Assembly (NCBI RefSeq): GCF_900091315.1
Contig: NZ_FLSP01000011.1
Span: forward strand, 57,989-121,988
Reading direction: 5' to 3'
Origin: Streptomyces sp. DI166
GTDB taxonomy: Bacteria > Actinomycetota > Actinomycetes > Streptomycetales > Streptomycetaceae
Length of the DNA: 64,000 bases
The position numbers and the translations under genes are program-made. The notes under the pieces are model-generated. The model was not told the origin of the DNA. It was given only the letters and a program-made list of their open reading frames with translations, and did not search any database. This document shows positions 51,220 through 61,476 of this stretch, in pieces (position 1 is the first letter of the stretch; every line of letters starts with the position of its first letter).

Positions 51220-52524
51220 CTACTTGCGGCCGGGGGTCCAGTTCATGCCCCAGCCGTAGGCGTAGTCGACGGTCCGCTGCGGGCTGACCCCGCGCTCGGG
51301 CACCAGGTAGCGGGCCTCGCGCTGGACGACGAGGTCGTTGCCGGTGTTGGTGATCAGGGCCAGCGCGCACACGGTCGACGGGACGGTGCACTCGTCGAGG
51401 GAGAAGTCGATGGGGGCGCCGAACTGCGGGGTGAGGGTGACGGTGGCGTGCAGGTCGGCGAAGGAGCGCGCGCCTTCGTAGATGGTGACGAAGACCAGGA
51501 TCCGCCGGAAGGCCTGCTGGTGGTCGAGGTTGATGGTGAGGTTCTCGCCGGTGGCGACGGCGCCGGTGCGGTCGTCGCCGTCGAGCAGGATGAACGGCGG
51601 CTGGTGCAGGGAGCCGAAGGCGTTGCCGAGGGCCTGGACGACGCCCTTGCTGCCGTCGACGAGTTCGAAGAGGGCGCACAGGTCGAGGTCGAGGTCGTTG
51701 TGCATGGCGACGGGGCGGCCCAGTTTGCTGGCCCAGCCCGAGAACTGCTTGCGCACCTCCCAGTTGAGGTTGACGCGCATGGCGCCCGAGGTGCCGCCCT
51801 GCTTGGTCAGGGAGACGGTCGGGGCGGCCTTGGTGAGCGTCACCTTGCTGAGACTGACGGGGGGAGCCTGGGGCGTGGGCGGGGCGGTGGGGGGCATCGC
51901 GGGCGGGGGCGGCACGGTGACGGGGGCGGCCGGCATCTGCGGCATGGTCGGCGTCGGCGCGGCCGGAGCCGGTGCGGCGGGTGCCGGTGCGGGCTGCTGG
52001 GGCTCGTCGACGGTGATGCCGTAGTCGGTGGCCAGTCCTTCCAGGCCGCTGCTGTAGCCCTGGCCGACGGCGCGGAACTTCCAGGCGCCCTGGCGGCGGT
52101 AGAACTCGCCGAGCACGAAGGCGGTCTCCACGGTGGCGCCGGTGCTGTCGAAGCGGGCGACCGAGGTGCCCTGGGCGGCGTCCTTGACCTCGATGGCGAG
52201 ATCGGGGACCTGGCCGAAGGAGCCGCCGTCGGCGGAGGCCGCGAGGATGACGGTCTCGATCGCGGGCTCCACGCGCGCGAGGTCGACGAGGAGGGTGTCG
52301 GTCACCCGCCCGCCGATGTCCTTCTTGCCCTCGTGCCGGACCGCGTTCGAGGCGTGCACCGGCTGGTTGTAGAAGACGAAGTCCGCGTCCGAGCGGACCT
52401 TCCCGCCGACCAGCAGCAGCGCCGAGGCGTCCGCGTCGGGCACCCCGGGGCCGGCACGCCAGCCCAGTTCCACCCGGAGTGCCGTGGTCGGCACCGGAAC
52501 GTTCGATCCTTTCGGCATTGACAT
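51220..52524 (-). CDS. Double TerD-domain protein
   Basis: 434 residues from the ATG at 52524 ([20 protein letters not shown]). Two TerD domains of about 180 residues are joined by a Pro/Ala-rich linker at about 190-245. The first contains [20 protein letters not shown] and [20 protein letters not shown]. The second contains [20 protein letters not shown] and [20 protein letters not shown]. The acidic D-D-R and D-L-D-L clusters are the calcium sites of TerD. TerD proteins act in phage, tellurite and general stress complexes and bind Ca. It stands alone here, without terB/C/E genes. Confidence 0.88.
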   Translation of the reverse strand: MSMPKGSNVPVPTTALRVELGWRAGPGVPDADASALLLVGGKVRSDADFVFYNQPVHASNAVRHEGKKDIGGRVTDTLLVDLARVEPAIETVILAASADGGSFGQVPDLAIEVKDAAQGTSVARFDSTGATVETAFVLGEFYRRQGAWKFRAVGQGYSSGLEGLATDYGITVDEPQQPAPAPAAPAPAAPTPTMPQMPAAPVTVPPPPAMPPTAPPTPQAPPVSLSKVTLTKAAPTVSLTKQGGTSGAMRVNLNWEVRKQFSGWASKLGRPVAMHNDLDLDLCALFELVDGSKGVVQALGNAFGSLHQPPFILLDGDDRTGAVATGENLTINLDHQQAFRRILVFVTIYEGARSFADLHATVTLTPQFGAPIDFSLDECTVPSTVCALALITNTGNDLVVQREARYLVPERGVSPQRTVDYAYGWGMNWTPGRK

Positions 52525-52625
52525 GTCCGCCCCCATCACGTGTCAGCGCGCCAGGTCGAGCCCCGGCCGGTCCGTCGGTTCCGTTCTGTGGTCCCGTTTC
52601 CTCGGGCCCGTACAGGGTCAACCTA

Positions 52626-52693
52626 TTCCCCACGCGCGGGGAACGTGCACAGCGCGTCGGCGAAGATCGCCCGTCAACCGGGGGTAACCCCCG
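52626..52693. promoter_or_regulatory. Two palindromes in the terD/DUF6643 divergent region
   Basis: TTCCCC-acgcgc-GGGGAA (52626-52643) and CGGGGGTAACCCCCG (52679-52693) lie in the 320-bp gap 52525-52844. The right half of the gap is AT-richer, with a T-run near 52735 and GCCAA...TTGGC at 52742-52762. The gap holds the promoters of both genes and no further reading frame. Confidence 0.4.
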
Positions 52694-52844
52694 CGGAACT
52701 CGGCTTTTACAGGATCTACGCGCTTCTTGATGCCCTTTTTTGCCAAGTTCGCTCACATTGGCGATCCCACGTCACCGCGGACACGGAAAACAACCCTCTT
52801 ATCGGTCTCCCCAACCAGCACATCGTGGGCTTAACTTATGTGCC

Positions 52845-53273
52845 ATGACCTCCCCCCGCTCCACTTATGGTGGCGGCTACTACTCCGCCTCCTTCCCGGA
52901 CACCCCGATCTACGACTCGCTCGTGGCCGAGCGGGGCACCCCGCAGATCGCCCCGATCCGGGTCCCCGCGGCCTACGACAGCCCGAGCAGCCATCTGCCC
53001 GCGCTGCCCTCGGCACTGCCGGCCCTGCCGGCCGCCCCCTCCCAGCCCTCCTACGGATACCCGCAGGCGCCGCAGCCCGCTCCGCTGCAACAGGCCCCCG
53101 CCGCGTACATCCCGCAGCAGGCCGCCGCGCCCCGCGGTTATCCCGGCCCGCAGCCCCAGCCGCCGCGACCCGCGTCGCCCATGGGCTACGAGGCGATGCG
53201 CCCCGCCGCGCCGCGCCCCGCCGCCCCCTCGTACCAGGACCCGTACAACAACCAGCAGTACCGCGGATACTGA
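52845..53273 (+). CDS. DUF6643 family protein
   Basis: 142 residues starting MTSPRSTYGGGYYSASFPDT and continuing IYDSLVAERGTPQIAPIRVP, a start strongly conserved in streptomycetes. The rest is Pro/Gln/Ala/Tyr-rich and disordered (QAPQPAPLQQAPAAYIPQQ), ending in a tyrosine-rich tail NNQQYRGY. No membrane segment or catalytic motif. Function unknown. Confidence 0.8.
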   Translation: MTSPRSTYGGGYYSASFPDTPIYDSLVAERGTPQIAPIRVPAAYDSPSSHLPALPSALPALPAAPSQPSYGYPQAPQPAPLQQAPAAYIPQQAAAPRGYPGPQPQPPRPASPMGYEAMRPAAPRPAAPSYQDPYNNQQYRGY

Positions 53274-53316
53274 TTTCCCTTCCCGTCGGGCGGGTACCAC
53301 CTGGCACGATGTCCGT

Positions 53317-54153
53317 ATGGGGAACTTGGGGAACGCCGAACTGCTGTCCATTCACGTTCATCCGGTCAAGGCGTTCCGGGGCTTCGCGCCCCGGGAGGCC
53401 GTCGTGGAGCCCTGGGGGCTGACCGGTGATCGTCGCTGGGCGCTCATCGACGACGGGGGAAAGGTCGTCACCCAACGCCAGCAGCCACGTCTCGCCCTGG
53501 CCGCCGCCGAGCACCTGCCCGGCGGCGGCCTTCGGCTGTCCGCGCCCGGGATGCCGGACCTGACGGTGCCGGTGCCGAAGCCCGGCGTGACGACGACCAT
53601 CGACGTCTTCGGGGACAAGGTCGAGGCCGTGCCCGCGGAGGACGCCGCCGTGCACGCCTGGTGCAGCGACTACCTCGGGGCCGCGGCCGCCCTGATGCAC
53701 CTCGACGACCCGGCCACCCGCAGGCCCGTGGACCCGAAGTACGCGCTGCCCGGTGAGACCGTGAGCTTCGCCGACGGCTACCCGCTGCTGCTCACCACCA
53801 CCGCCTCCCTCGCCGCCCTCAACTCGCTGATAGCCGAGGGCCGTCACGCGCACGAGGGCCCGCTGCCGATGAACCGCTTCCGGCCGAACGTCGTCGTCGA
53901 CGGCACCGACGCCTGGGCCGAGGACCACTGGTCGCGCCTGGCCATCGGCGAGGTCACCTTCCGGGTCGCCAAGAAGTCCGGACGCTGCGTGGTCACCACC
54001 ACCGACCAGGGCACCGCGGCACGCGGCAGGGAACCGCTGCACTCCCTCGGCCGGCACCGGCGCATCGACGGCAAGCTCGTCTTCGGCCAGAATCTGGTGC
54101 CGCTCACCGGGGGCACGGTCCGGGTCGGCGATCCGGTCCGCGTCCTGGCGTGA
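53317..54153 (+). CDS. MOSC domain protein (mARC-like)
   Basis: 278 residues. N-terminal MOSC_N beta barrel (LLSIHVHPVKAFRGFAPREA; EPWGLTGDRRWALIDDGG) and C-terminal MOSC domain (MNRFRPNVVVDGTDAWAEDH). The molybdenum-ligand cysteine is in SGRCVVTTTDQGT, as in the mARC/YcbX family of Moco enzymes that reduce N-hydroxylated compounds. No Fe-S ferredoxin domain is fused, so a separate electron donor is needed. Confidence 0.85.
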   Translation: MGNLGNAELLSIHVHPVKAFRGFAPREAVVEPWGLTGDRRWALIDDGGKVVTQRQQPRLALAAAEHLPGGGLRLSAPGMPDLTVPVPKPGVTTTIDVFGDKVEAVPAEDAAVHAWCSDYLGAAAALMHLDDPATRRPVDPKYALPGETVSFADGYPLLLTTTASLAALNSLIAEGRHAHEGPLPMNRFRPNVVVDGTDAWAEDHWSRLAIGEVTFRVAKKSGRCVVTTTDQGTAARGREPLHSLGRHRRIDGKLVFGQNLVPLTGGTVRVGDPVRVLA

Positions 54154-54314
54154 TCCCGGAGGCCGGGAACCGCTGCCACCACCCTGTGCGTTGACCGTTT
54201 CGCGAGCGATTCGTGAGAGGCTCGGCGCGGGTGATGTCGCTCTCTCTTCGACCGGGATCGCGCGTGCGCGGCTCCACGGGGAGTTACCACGGAGCGGGAA
54301 GGGGGTGCGGGACG

Positions 54315-54923
54315 ATGCGAGCGATCAGCGGGCTCTGGCGCTGGCGGCACAACCCGCTGTGCCGGCCGACCGATCTGGCCGAGGCATGGCTGGCGTTCTC
54401 CGCACTGCTGCTCGCCCTCGTCCTCGTCCCCGTCTGCGCGGCCCTGACCGGCACCGCCGCCCAAGAGGCCCTCCAGGAGTCCGTACGCGAACAGCGCGCC
54501 GCCCGCCACCCGGTGACCGCGACGGTCACCGCCGCGCTGGAGGACTCCCCGCTCAGCAGCGACCCGGAGGCCGCCGCCACCGGACGCGAGGTGCGCTCCC
54601 GCGTGCTCGCCGACTGGACCGCCCCGGACGGAACCCCGCGCCACGGCAAGGTCACCGCACGCATCGAGAACCCGCAGCCCGGCGACCGCTTCACGCTCTG
54701 GACGGACCGTCAGGGCCGCATGGTGGCCCGCCCGCTGGACTCCGCGACGGCCACCACCCATGCCGTGCTGGCCGGGGTCGGCGCCGCCCTGCTGACGGCC
54801 GGTCTGATCGAATCGGCCAGACGGCTGATCGTCTGGCGCATGGTCCGCCGCCGCTACGCCCGTTGGGACCAGGCATGGGACCGGGCCGGACCGGACTGGG
54901 GCCGGACCGGGACCGGCAGCTGA
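54315..54923 (+). CDS. Rv1733c-like membrane protein
   Basis: 202 residues from the ATG at 54315. Two membrane helices (AWLAFSALLLALVLVPVCAA; VLAGVGAALLTAGLIESARR) flank an extracytoplasmic beta-type domain of about 110 residues (HPVTATVTAALEDSPLSSDP; NPQPGDRFTLWTDRQGRM). The N-terminus GLWRWRHNPLCRPTDLAEAW is the signature of the actinobacterial Rv1733c family. Function unknown. Confidence 0.78.
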   Translation: MRAISGLWRWRHNPLCRPTDLAEAWLAFSALLLALVLVPVCAALTGTAAQEALQESVREQRAARHPVTATVTAALEDSPLSSDPEAAATGREVRSRVLADWTAPDGTPRHGKVTARIENPQPGDRFTLWTDRQGRMVARPLDSATATTHAVLAGVGAALLTAGLIESARRLIVWRMVRRRYARWDQAWDRAGPDWGRTGTGS

Positions 54924-55082
54924 CCGCCTTGCGCCTCTGGTCAACCGGCAAGCCGCACGCACGCTACGGTGGACCGGCCGGCTCTTCGGCGAAACCCGAG
55001 CGCACAGGCCTTCCGGGGGTGACCGGAGCGCCTTGGAGGCGACGAGCCATCAGTACGACCGAGGTGGGGGCACAGCAACGCC

Positions 55083-57524
55083 ATGGCACAGGGCACGGTC
55101 CAGGTGACGCACACCGGCACGTCGCGGTGGCGGCGCCGCACGGGTGAGTACGCATCGCTCGCCGCAGCGCTTCAGGCCGCGGCGGACGGTGACGTCCTCA
55201 CCGTCGCGCCCGGTACGTACCGGGAGAACCTCGTGGTGCAGCGCCCGGTGACCCTGCGCGGTCCCGAGGGCGCCCCCGGCTCGGTGCGGATCGCCCCGCC
55301 GGACGGAGTGCCGCTGACCGTGCGGGCCTCGGCGGTGATCCAGGACCTGCATGTGGAGGGCCAGGACGCGGCGGCACCCGCCGTGCTGGTGGAGGAGGGC
55401 ACACCGGAGCTGGTGGACATCCGGGTCGTCACCCGCTCCGCTGCCGGGATCGAGGTGCGCGGCGACGCCCGCCCGACCGTGCGGCGCTGCACCGTCGACA
55501 ATCCGGCGGGCATCGGTATCGCCGTGGTGGACGGCGGCGGTGGGGTGTTCGAGGACTGCGAGGTCGTCTCGGCCGGACAGTCCGGGGTCGCGGTCCGCGG
55601 CGGTGCCCACCCCCGCCTGGAGCGCTGCCGGGTGCACCACGCCTCGGGCTCGGGGCTGACCGCGACGGGGGAGAACTCCGCGCTGGAGGCGGTCGGTTGC
55701 GAGGTCTACGAGGTCCGGGGCAGCGGGGTGCAGATCACCGGCCGGGCCACCGGCCACCTCACCGACTGCGATGTGCACCGCACCACCGCGGACGGCGTCA
55801 CCCTCGACACGGACGCGGTGCTCACACTCGCCGACTGCCGTATCCACGACATCCCGGAGAACGCGGTCGACCTGCGCTCCCGTTCGGTACTGACGCTGAC
55901 CCGCACGACGGTGCGTCAGTTCGGGCGCAACGGCCTGTCGGTGTGGGACCCGGGCACCCGGGTCGACGCCAACCAGTGCGAACTCTTCGACAGCACCGGC
56001 GACTACCCGGCCGTGTGGGTCAGCGACGGCGCCACCGCCGTCCTGGACTCCTGCCGGGTGCACGACGTGCCGGACGCCCTGTTCGTGCTCGACCGGGGTT
56101 CGCGCGCGGATGTCGTCGACAGCGATCTGACACAGGTGCGCAACACCGCGGTCTCGGTCAGCGACGGCGCCACCGCCCAGTTGGACGACTGCCGGATCCG
56201 CGACGCGGCGACCGGCGCCTGGTTCCGCGACCACGGCAGCGGCGGCACGCTCGCCAACTGCACGCTGGACGGCGTGCAGACCGGCGTCATCGTCACCAAG
56301 GGCGCCGACCCCACCGTCGAGCGGTGCACGGTCGAATCCCCCGCGGAGGCCGGCTTCTACGTGTCGGCGGGCGGCCGGGGCAGCTTCCTGGGCTGCCGCG
56401 TCACCGGCAGCCAGGGCTACGGCTTCCATGTCATCGACGGCTGCCGTACGACGCTGCGCAAGTGCCGTACGGAGCGCTGCGCGCGTGGGGGTTACGAGTT
56501 CGCCGACGGCGGCCCGGACGCGGACGCCGGGACCGGGCCCGTGGTGGAGGACTGCACCAGCGACGAGAGCGCGGGTGTGCGCTCCCCCGCCGCCCCGCGC
56601 GAGACGGCCGTGCAGACGGCGAGCCAGTCGCCGGGCCTGCTCGGCGCGATCCCCGGCCAGCGCAGCACCGAACAGGAACCGCTGATCGCGTCCGAGCAGC
56701 CGGAAAGGCCGGTGCGCACCTCCAAGGCCGTGCTCGGTGAACTGGACGCGCTGGTGGGCCTGGAGAGCGTCAAGCGGGAGGTGCGCGCGCTCACCGACAT
56801 GATCGAGGTGGGGCGGCGGCGCCAGCAGGCCGGCCTGAAGGCCGCCTCCGTCAAGCGGCATCTGGTGTTCACCGGCTCCCCCGGCACCGGCAAGACGACG
56901 GTCGCCCGCCTCTACGGCGAGATCCTCGCCTCGCTCGGGGTGCTGGAGAAGGGTCATCTGGTGGAGGTGTCCCGGGTCGACCTGGTGGGCGAGCACATCG
57001 GCTCCACCGCGATCCGCACCCAGGAGGCCTTCGACCGGGCGCGCGGCGGGGTGCTGTTCATCGACGAGGCGTACGCGCTCTCACCGGAGGACTCCGGCCG
57101 GGACTTCGGCAAGGAGGCCATCGACACCCTGGTGAAGCTGATGGAGGACCACCGGGACGCGGTGGTGGTGATCGTCGCGGGCTACACGGCGGAGATGGAG
57201 CGCTTCCTGTCTGTCAACCCCGGTGTGGCCTCACGTTTCTCGCGGACCATCACCTTCTGCGACTACAACCCGGAGGAACTGCTGCGGATCGTGGAGCAGC
57301 AGGCCGAGGAGCACGAGTACCGGCTGGCGCCGGGCGCCGCCGAGGCACTGCTGAAGTACTTCACGGAGCTGCCGAAGGGGCCCGCGTTCGGCAACGGCCG
57401 TACGGCGCGGCAGACGTTCGAGGCGATGGTGGAGCGGCACGCGAGCCGGGTCGCGCAGGTGGAGGAGCCGACCACCGACGATCTGACGCTGCTCTACGCG
57501 GAGGATCTGCCGGAGTCGTCCTGA
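55083..57524 (+). CDS. Right-handed beta-helix / AAA+ ATPase fusion
   Basis: 813 residues. Residues 20-500 are parallel beta-helix repeats ([55 protein letters not shown] and about 15 more coils with alternating CxV pattern). A charged linker follows. The AAA+ domain of the CbxX/CfqX-SpoVK type begins at about 545 ([20 protein letters not shown]), with Walker [18 protein letters not shown], Walker [13 protein letters not shown] and the arginine finger in [14 protein letters not shown]. No signal peptide. The helix may hold or thread a partner that the ATPase remodels; this is inference. Its 3' end overlaps the next, convergent gene by 31 bp. Confidence 0.88.
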   Translation: MAQGTVQVTHTGTSRWRRRTGEYASLAAALQAAADGDVLTVAPGTYRENLVVQRPVTLRGPEGAPGSVRIAPPDGVPLTVRASAVIQDLHVEGQDAAAPAVLVEEGTPELVDIRVVTRSAAGIEVRGDARPTVRRCTVDNPAGIGIAVVDGGGGVFEDCEVVSAGQSGVAVRGGAHPRLERCRVHHASGSGLTATGENSALEAVGCEVYEVRGSGVQITGRATGHLTDCDVHRTTADGVTLDTDAVLTLADCRIHDIPENAVDLRSRSVLTLTRTTVRQFGRNGLSVWDPGTRVDANQCELFDSTGDYPAVWVSDGATAVLDSCRVHDVPDALFVLDRGSRADVVDSDLTQVRNTAVSVSDGATAQLDDCRIRDAATGAWFRDHGSGGTLANCTLDGVQTGVIVTKGADPTVERCTVESPAEAGFYVSAGGRGSFLGCRVTGSQGYGFHVIDGCRTTLRKCRTERCARGGYEFADGGPDADAGTGPVVEDCTSDESAGVRSPAAPRETAVQTASQSPGLLGAIPGQRSTEQEPLIASEQPERPVRTSKAVLGELDALVGLESVKREVRALTDMIEVGRRRQQAGLKAASVKRHLVFTGSPGTGKTTVARLYGEILASLGVLEKGHLVEVSRVDLVGEHIGSTAIRTQEAFDRARGGVLFIDEAYALSPEDSGRDFGKEAIDTLVKLMEDHRDAVVVIVAGYTAEMERFLSVNPGVASRFSRTITFCDYNPEELLRIVEQQAEEHEYRLAPGAAEALLKYFTELPKGPAFGNGRTARQTFEAMVERHASRVAQVEEPTTDDLTLLYAEDLPESS

Positions 57525-59857
57525 GCGCGCGGGGCGGGCAGTGCGGGCCGCAGCCGGGCCAGCAGGTGTTCGCGTTCCTCGGCGAAGGCCGGGTCGGCCT
57601 GGTAGTCGGAGTGGCCGAGGATCGGCGCGGGCAGCGGGTGCCGCTCGGTGCGGCCGTAGGCGAGGGGGTCCTTGAGGGCGGGGCGGTCCACTTCGGGGCC
57701 GCAGGCGCCGGTGAGGCGCACGGGTCCGCCGATGGGGTCGGTGGGCCGGTGCAGATTGCGCCAGCAGTGCACGTCGTGGTGGAGGGCGCTGAGCGCGGCC
57801 GGGCCGAAGTGGGCGGGGAACCAGCGGCCGTAGAGGCGCTCCAGGGGTGAGCCGTAGGTGAGCAGGGCGACGCGTTTGCGGACGGCCGGCTCCAGTTGCC
57901 AGGCGGCGGCCGCGGCGAGGACGCTGCCCTGGGAGTGGCCGGAAAGCACCAGCCGCCCGCCGGTGGCCTCGGTCCAGGTGGCCATCCGCCAGGTCAGGTC
58001 GGGCACGGCGCGCTCGGCGTAGCAGGGCGGTGCGAAGGGGTGGGCGGCGCGCGGCCAGAAGGTGCCGACGTCCCACAGGATGCCGATGGTGCGGCGGGCG
58101 GAGGCGTCCTTGTAGGCGCGTCTGCCCCAGGTGACGAACAGTATGAAGCCGAGGCCGATCAGCCAGGAGCCGAGGGCCTGGGCGGTCTCGGCGGCGCCCT
58201 GCACGAAGGCGGGCGCCCGGTCACCGGCGTCGGCGGGGGTCTCGTCGGTGGTGAGCGCGCCCACCAGTGCTCCGGCGCCGAGGAGCAGGGTCGAGGTGGA
58301 GACGACGGCGACGAGGAGCGGGCCCCGGTCGGTGAGGGCGGCCAGGGCGCGGGTGCGGGCGATACGGCGGCTGCGCGTGCTGTCCAGGGGCTCGCCGGGG
58401 TAGTCGCGCTCCACGGCGTCCCGTTCGGCGCGGGCCCGGCGCCAGGTGCGCAGGCCGAGCCCCGCGCACAGCAGCAGGACCAGCACCAGCAGGGGCGGGA
58501 TCACGGAGGCCTGCCAGGTGAGCAGGACCGGCGGTCCGGGCATCGCGGTACGGGTGCCGTCGAGCCAGTCGGCGACGCGCTGGGCGACGCCGCCGGACAT
58601 CACCCCGCCGAGGGCGCAGGCCAGCAGGGCGACGGCGGGTCCGCCCAGGCCCCGCATCGCCGCGCGCGGGTCGGGGTGGGTGCGGTGCAGGACGTGGGCG
58701 AGTACGGCGAGGGTGATCACCAGCAGGCCCTGGACGAAGGCGATGGCGCCGAAGGTCTCGTCGCCGGGCAGCCGGCCGCTGGAAGCCCACTTCGGGCGCT
58801 CCCAGGCGGCGTACACCAGGGTGAGGGTCAGCAGGACGAGGGCACCGAGCGGGAGCCACCGTACGAGGGAGTTGTCGAGGTGCTGGTCGAGGCGGTTCTC
58901 GCTGCGGCCCCGGCGGCAGACCACCCCCACCACGACGGCCGCGGCGGCGAGCAGCAGGCCCTCCAGGAGGCGGCCGAGGAGGTCGAGGGCGGCGGGGCCG
59001 CCGAGGCGGTGGTCGAAGCGGGCCGCGGGCAGGCCCACCGCGGCGGCGACCGTGAGCAGGCCCGCGGCGGTGTGCGCGGCGCGCAGGCGGGCGACCAGGC
59101 GTCGGCCGTACCAGAAGCCGGGGCGGCCGAGTGCGGTGCGGTCGGTGGTCTCCTCGGGTTCCCGGACATGGGTGCGGGGCTCCTGGGACTCGTAGGCGCT
59201 CCAGGTGCGGTGGGAGAGGTACCAGAGCAGGCCGGTGAGGGCGGCCGGGACCAGGGCGGCGAGGGCGAGCCGGCGACCGGGCACGCTCCACCAGCCGTGG
59301 TGCGACACGTCGGGCGACAGGAAGCCCAGCCAGGAGTGGCGTGCGGCGCAGGCCTCGATGCCCGCGCACTGCCAGGCGGTGAGGTCGAGGGCCACCTCGC
59401 AGACGGCGGCGACCAGCAGCACGGTCAGGGTGAGTCCGGCGAGGCGGACCAGCAGGCCGTAGCAGCGCACCACGCGGGTGCGGCCGCGGGCGCTGGGGCG
59501 CATCCAGTGGGCGAGGTTGACCACCATGAACGGCAGGAGCAGCAGCCACAGGGCGCGGGCGCCGTTGCCGGAGGTGAGGTTGCACCAGACGTACGCCTCC
59601 GGGACCGGGCGGTCCCGGTAGTCCTCGGGGCGGGACTCGGCGTCCACGTCGTCGGCGCGGCGGAAGACGGCGGCGGTGTCGTCGCCGGTGATCCGTTCGG
59701 TGCGGGGATCGCCGAGCATCGCCTCGGGGGTCGTGCCGCCCACTCCGTGCACCAGGAGTTCCAGGGCGATGTCGGCTTGCTCGGGCCGCTTCGGGGCGGC
59801 CCCGGCACGTTCTGGCGCGCGCTCCACTGATTCGCACCTGCCCCCGTGACGAGCCAT
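57494..59857 (-). CDS. Polytopic membrane protein with split alpha/beta-hydrolase motifs
   Basis: 787 residues from the ATG at 59857. The N-terminal stretch [20 protein letters not shown] looks like the first strand and oxyanion turn of a lipase. About eight to nine membrane helices then follow ([40 protein letters not shown] and others). Only near residue 640 does the nucleophile elbow appear ([20 protein letters not shown], GxSxG), with a later histidine-rich region ([20 protein letters not shown]) and a candidate His in [12 protein letters not shown] hydrolase with its core interrupted by a membrane domain, perhaps acting on membrane lipids. Family name not known to me. Confidence 0.75.
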   Translation of the reverse strand: MARHGGRCESVERAPERAGAAPKRPEQADIALELLVHGVGGTTPEAMLGDPRTERITGDDTAAVFRRADDVDAESRPEDYRDRPVPEAYVWCNLTSGNGARALWLLLLPFMVVNLAHWMRPSARGRTRVVRCYGLLVRLAGLTLTVLLVAAVCEVALDLTAWQCAGIEACAARHSWLGFLSPDVSHHGWWSVPGRRLALAALVPAALTGLLWYLSHRTWSAYESQEPRTHVREPEETTDRTALGRPGFWYGRRLVARLRAAHTAAGLLTVAAAVGLPAARFDHRLGGPAALDLLGRLLEGLLLAAAAVVVGVVCRRGRSENRLDQHLDNSLVRWLPLGALVLLTLTLVYAAWERPKWASSGRLPGDETFGAIAFVQGLLVITLAVLAHVLHRTHPDPRAAMRGLGGPAVALLACALGGVMSGGVAQRVADWLDGTRTAMPGPPVLLTWQASVIPPLLVLVLLLCAGLGLRTWRRARAERDAVERDYPGEPLDSTRSRRIARTRALAALTDRGPLLVAVVSTSTLLLGAGALVGALTTDETPADAGDRAPAFVQGAAETAQALGSWLIGLGFILFVTWGRRAYKDASARRTIGILWDVGTFWPRAAHPFAPPCYAERAVPDLTWRMATWTEATGGRLVLSGHSQGSVLAAAAAWQLEPAVRKRVALLTYGSPLERLYGRWFPAHFGPAALSALHHDVHCWRNLHRPTDPIGGPVRLTGACGPEVDRPALKDPLAYGRTERHPLPAPILGHSDYQADPAFAEEREHLLARLRPALPAPRAQDDSGRSSA

Positions 59858-59937
59858 CGGCTTGTGTCCGTGCGGGCTCCAGGATGTCCGCTGGACGGCC
59901 TGCTCACACCTCTCGTCACGGAATCTCCCCGATCCGG

Positions 59938-59976
59938 GTGACATGCGGGGGCCCGATGATGCGAGAGTGACATGCG
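59938..59976. repeat. Paired GTGACATGCG direct repeat before deoR
   Basis: GTGACATGCG at 59938-59947 and 59967-59976, 29 bp apart, in the 260-bp gap ahead of the DeoR gene. Possible binding sites for that regulator. Confidence 0.35.
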
Positions 59977-60117
59977 CGCGTCGGGGAAGTCGGTGGCGCG
60001 TGCCGTGGTACGGCGTGCGAGGATGGGACGTCCGCGCACCGGCCAGGGGAGAAACCGCCTCGTCGGAGCGGGCGCGCGGGGCGGGCGGAGCAGCGAGGGA
60101 AAGGAACCGGAGCGTAC

Positions 60118-60945
60118 GTGAGTGAGAATCAGAACCTCCTCGCGGAGCAGCGGCGCGCCCTGATCCTGGACGAGGTCCGGCGGCGCGGCGGGGTCCGGGT
60201 CAACGAGCTCACCCGCAAGCTCGGCGTGTCGGACATGACCGTGCGCCGCGATCTCGACGCGCTGGCCCGGCAGGGCGTGCTGGAGAAGGTGCACGGCGGC
60301 GCCGTCCCGGTGGTCGAGGCGAGCACCCATGAGCCGGGCTTCGAGGCCAAGTCGGGTCTGGAGCTGACGGCGAAGGAGGACATCGCGCGGGCCGCGGCCG
60401 AGCTGGTGGCGCCGGGTGCGGCGATCGCGCTGTCGGGCGGTACGACGACGTACGCGCTGGCGCACCAGCTGGTGGAATTGCCGGATCTGACCGTGGTCAC
60501 CAACTCGGTGCGGGTGGCCGATGTCTTCCATGTCGCGCAGCGCACCTCGGGCCCCCGCCAGGGCGCGGCCACGGTGGTGCTGACCGGCGGGGTGCGCACC
60601 CCGTCCGACTCGCTGGTGGGCCCGGTGGCCGACCAGGCCATCGCGGCGCTCCACTTCGATGTGCTGTTCCTCGGCGTGCACGGGATATCGCTGGAGGCCG
60701 GTCTGTCGACGCCGAACCTGGCCGAGGCGGAGACCAACCGCCGTCTGGTGCAGTCGGCGCGCCGGGTCGTGGTGGTCGCCGACCACACCAAGTGGGGCGT
60801 GGTGGGCCTGAGTTCGTTCGCGAAGCTGAACCAGGTGGACACCCTGGTGACGGACCGCGGACTGTCGGCCGAGGCGCGGGCGCAGGTGTCGGAGCAGTTG
60901 CGGCTGATCGTGGCGGGCGAGCCGGAGGACGCCGCAGACAGCTGA
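60118..60945 (+). CDS. DeoR family transcriptional regulator
   Basis: 275 residues from a GTG with GGAACCGGAG upstream. N-terminal HTH (VRVNELTRKLGVSDMTVRRD then LDALARQGVLEKVHGGAVPV) and a DeoR C-terminal sugar-phosphate-sensing domain (IALSGGTTTYALAHQLVELP; VDTLVTDRGLSAEARAQ). The family senses phosphorylated sugars. No sugar operon is adjacent, so its targets are elsewhere or it is autoregulated through the repeats upstream. Confidence 0.9.
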   Translation: MSENQNLLAEQRRALILDEVRRRGGVRVNELTRKLGVSDMTVRRDLDALARQGVLEKVHGGAVPVVEASTHEPGFEAKSGLELTAKEDIARAAAELVAPGAAIALSGGTTTYALAHQLVELPDLTVVTNSVRVADVFHVAQRTSGPRQGAATVVLTGGVRTPSDSLVGPVADQAIAALHFDVLFLGVHGISLEAGLSTPNLAEAETNRRLVQSARRVVVVADHTKWGVVGLSSFAKLNQVDTLVTDRGLSAEARAQVSEQLRLIVAGEPEDAADS

Positions 60946-60998
60946 CGCGGCGTCAGCTAGGGTGACACCTCCGGCCATCGCCGAAGGGGGTTGCGTCC

Positions 60999-61475
60999 AT
61001 GCTCCGCCAACTGCGGCACGAAGAACTCGACTTCGTGCAAAACGCTCCGGTACGCCTGGTCTTCGCCCGCGAGATCGCCGCGCCTCCTGACGCCGTCTTC
61101 ACCGCCCTCGCCGACGACGTGACCGGCTGGACGGACTGGTTCGCGGCGGTGACGCGGGCGGAGCCGGTCGAGGGCGGCTCGCCGGGGCGACTGATCCGGT
61201 TGCGGGGCGGCGTGCGGTTCACGGAGAGCGTGCTCGCGGCGGACCGGCCCGAACGGTACGCCTACCGGGTCGACGCGACCAACACGCCGGGGCTGCGCGC
61301 CCTGGTCGAGGAGTGGCGCCTGGACCCGGCCGGGACGGGCACCCGGGTGCGCTGGACGTTCGCGGCGGACGGACCGGCGCCGTTCAGGGGCCTGCTGAGG
61401 GCGGCGCGGCCCGGTCTGGGCCGGTCGTTCCGGGACGCGGTGACCGCGCTGGACCGGCGGCTCGCGAAGGGCTGA
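60999..61475 (+). CDS. SRPBCC family protein
   Basis: 158 residues. START-like fold of the polyketide-cyclase type: VRLVFAREIAAPPDAVFTAL, DDVTGWTDWFAAVTRAEPVE, RYAYRVDATNTPG, WTFAADG and a closing long helix. Binds a hydrophobic ligand; ligand unknown. Its stop is one base from the convergent cds1 stop. Confidence 0.85.
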   Translation: MLRQLRHEELDFVQNAPVRLVFAREIAAPPDAVFTALADDVTGWTDWFAAVTRAEPVEGGSPGRLIRLRGGVRFTESVLAADRPERYAYRVDATNTPGLRALVEEWRLDPAGTGTRVRWTFAADGPAPFRGLLRAARPGLGRSFRDAVTALDRRLAKG

Positions 61476-61476
61476 G

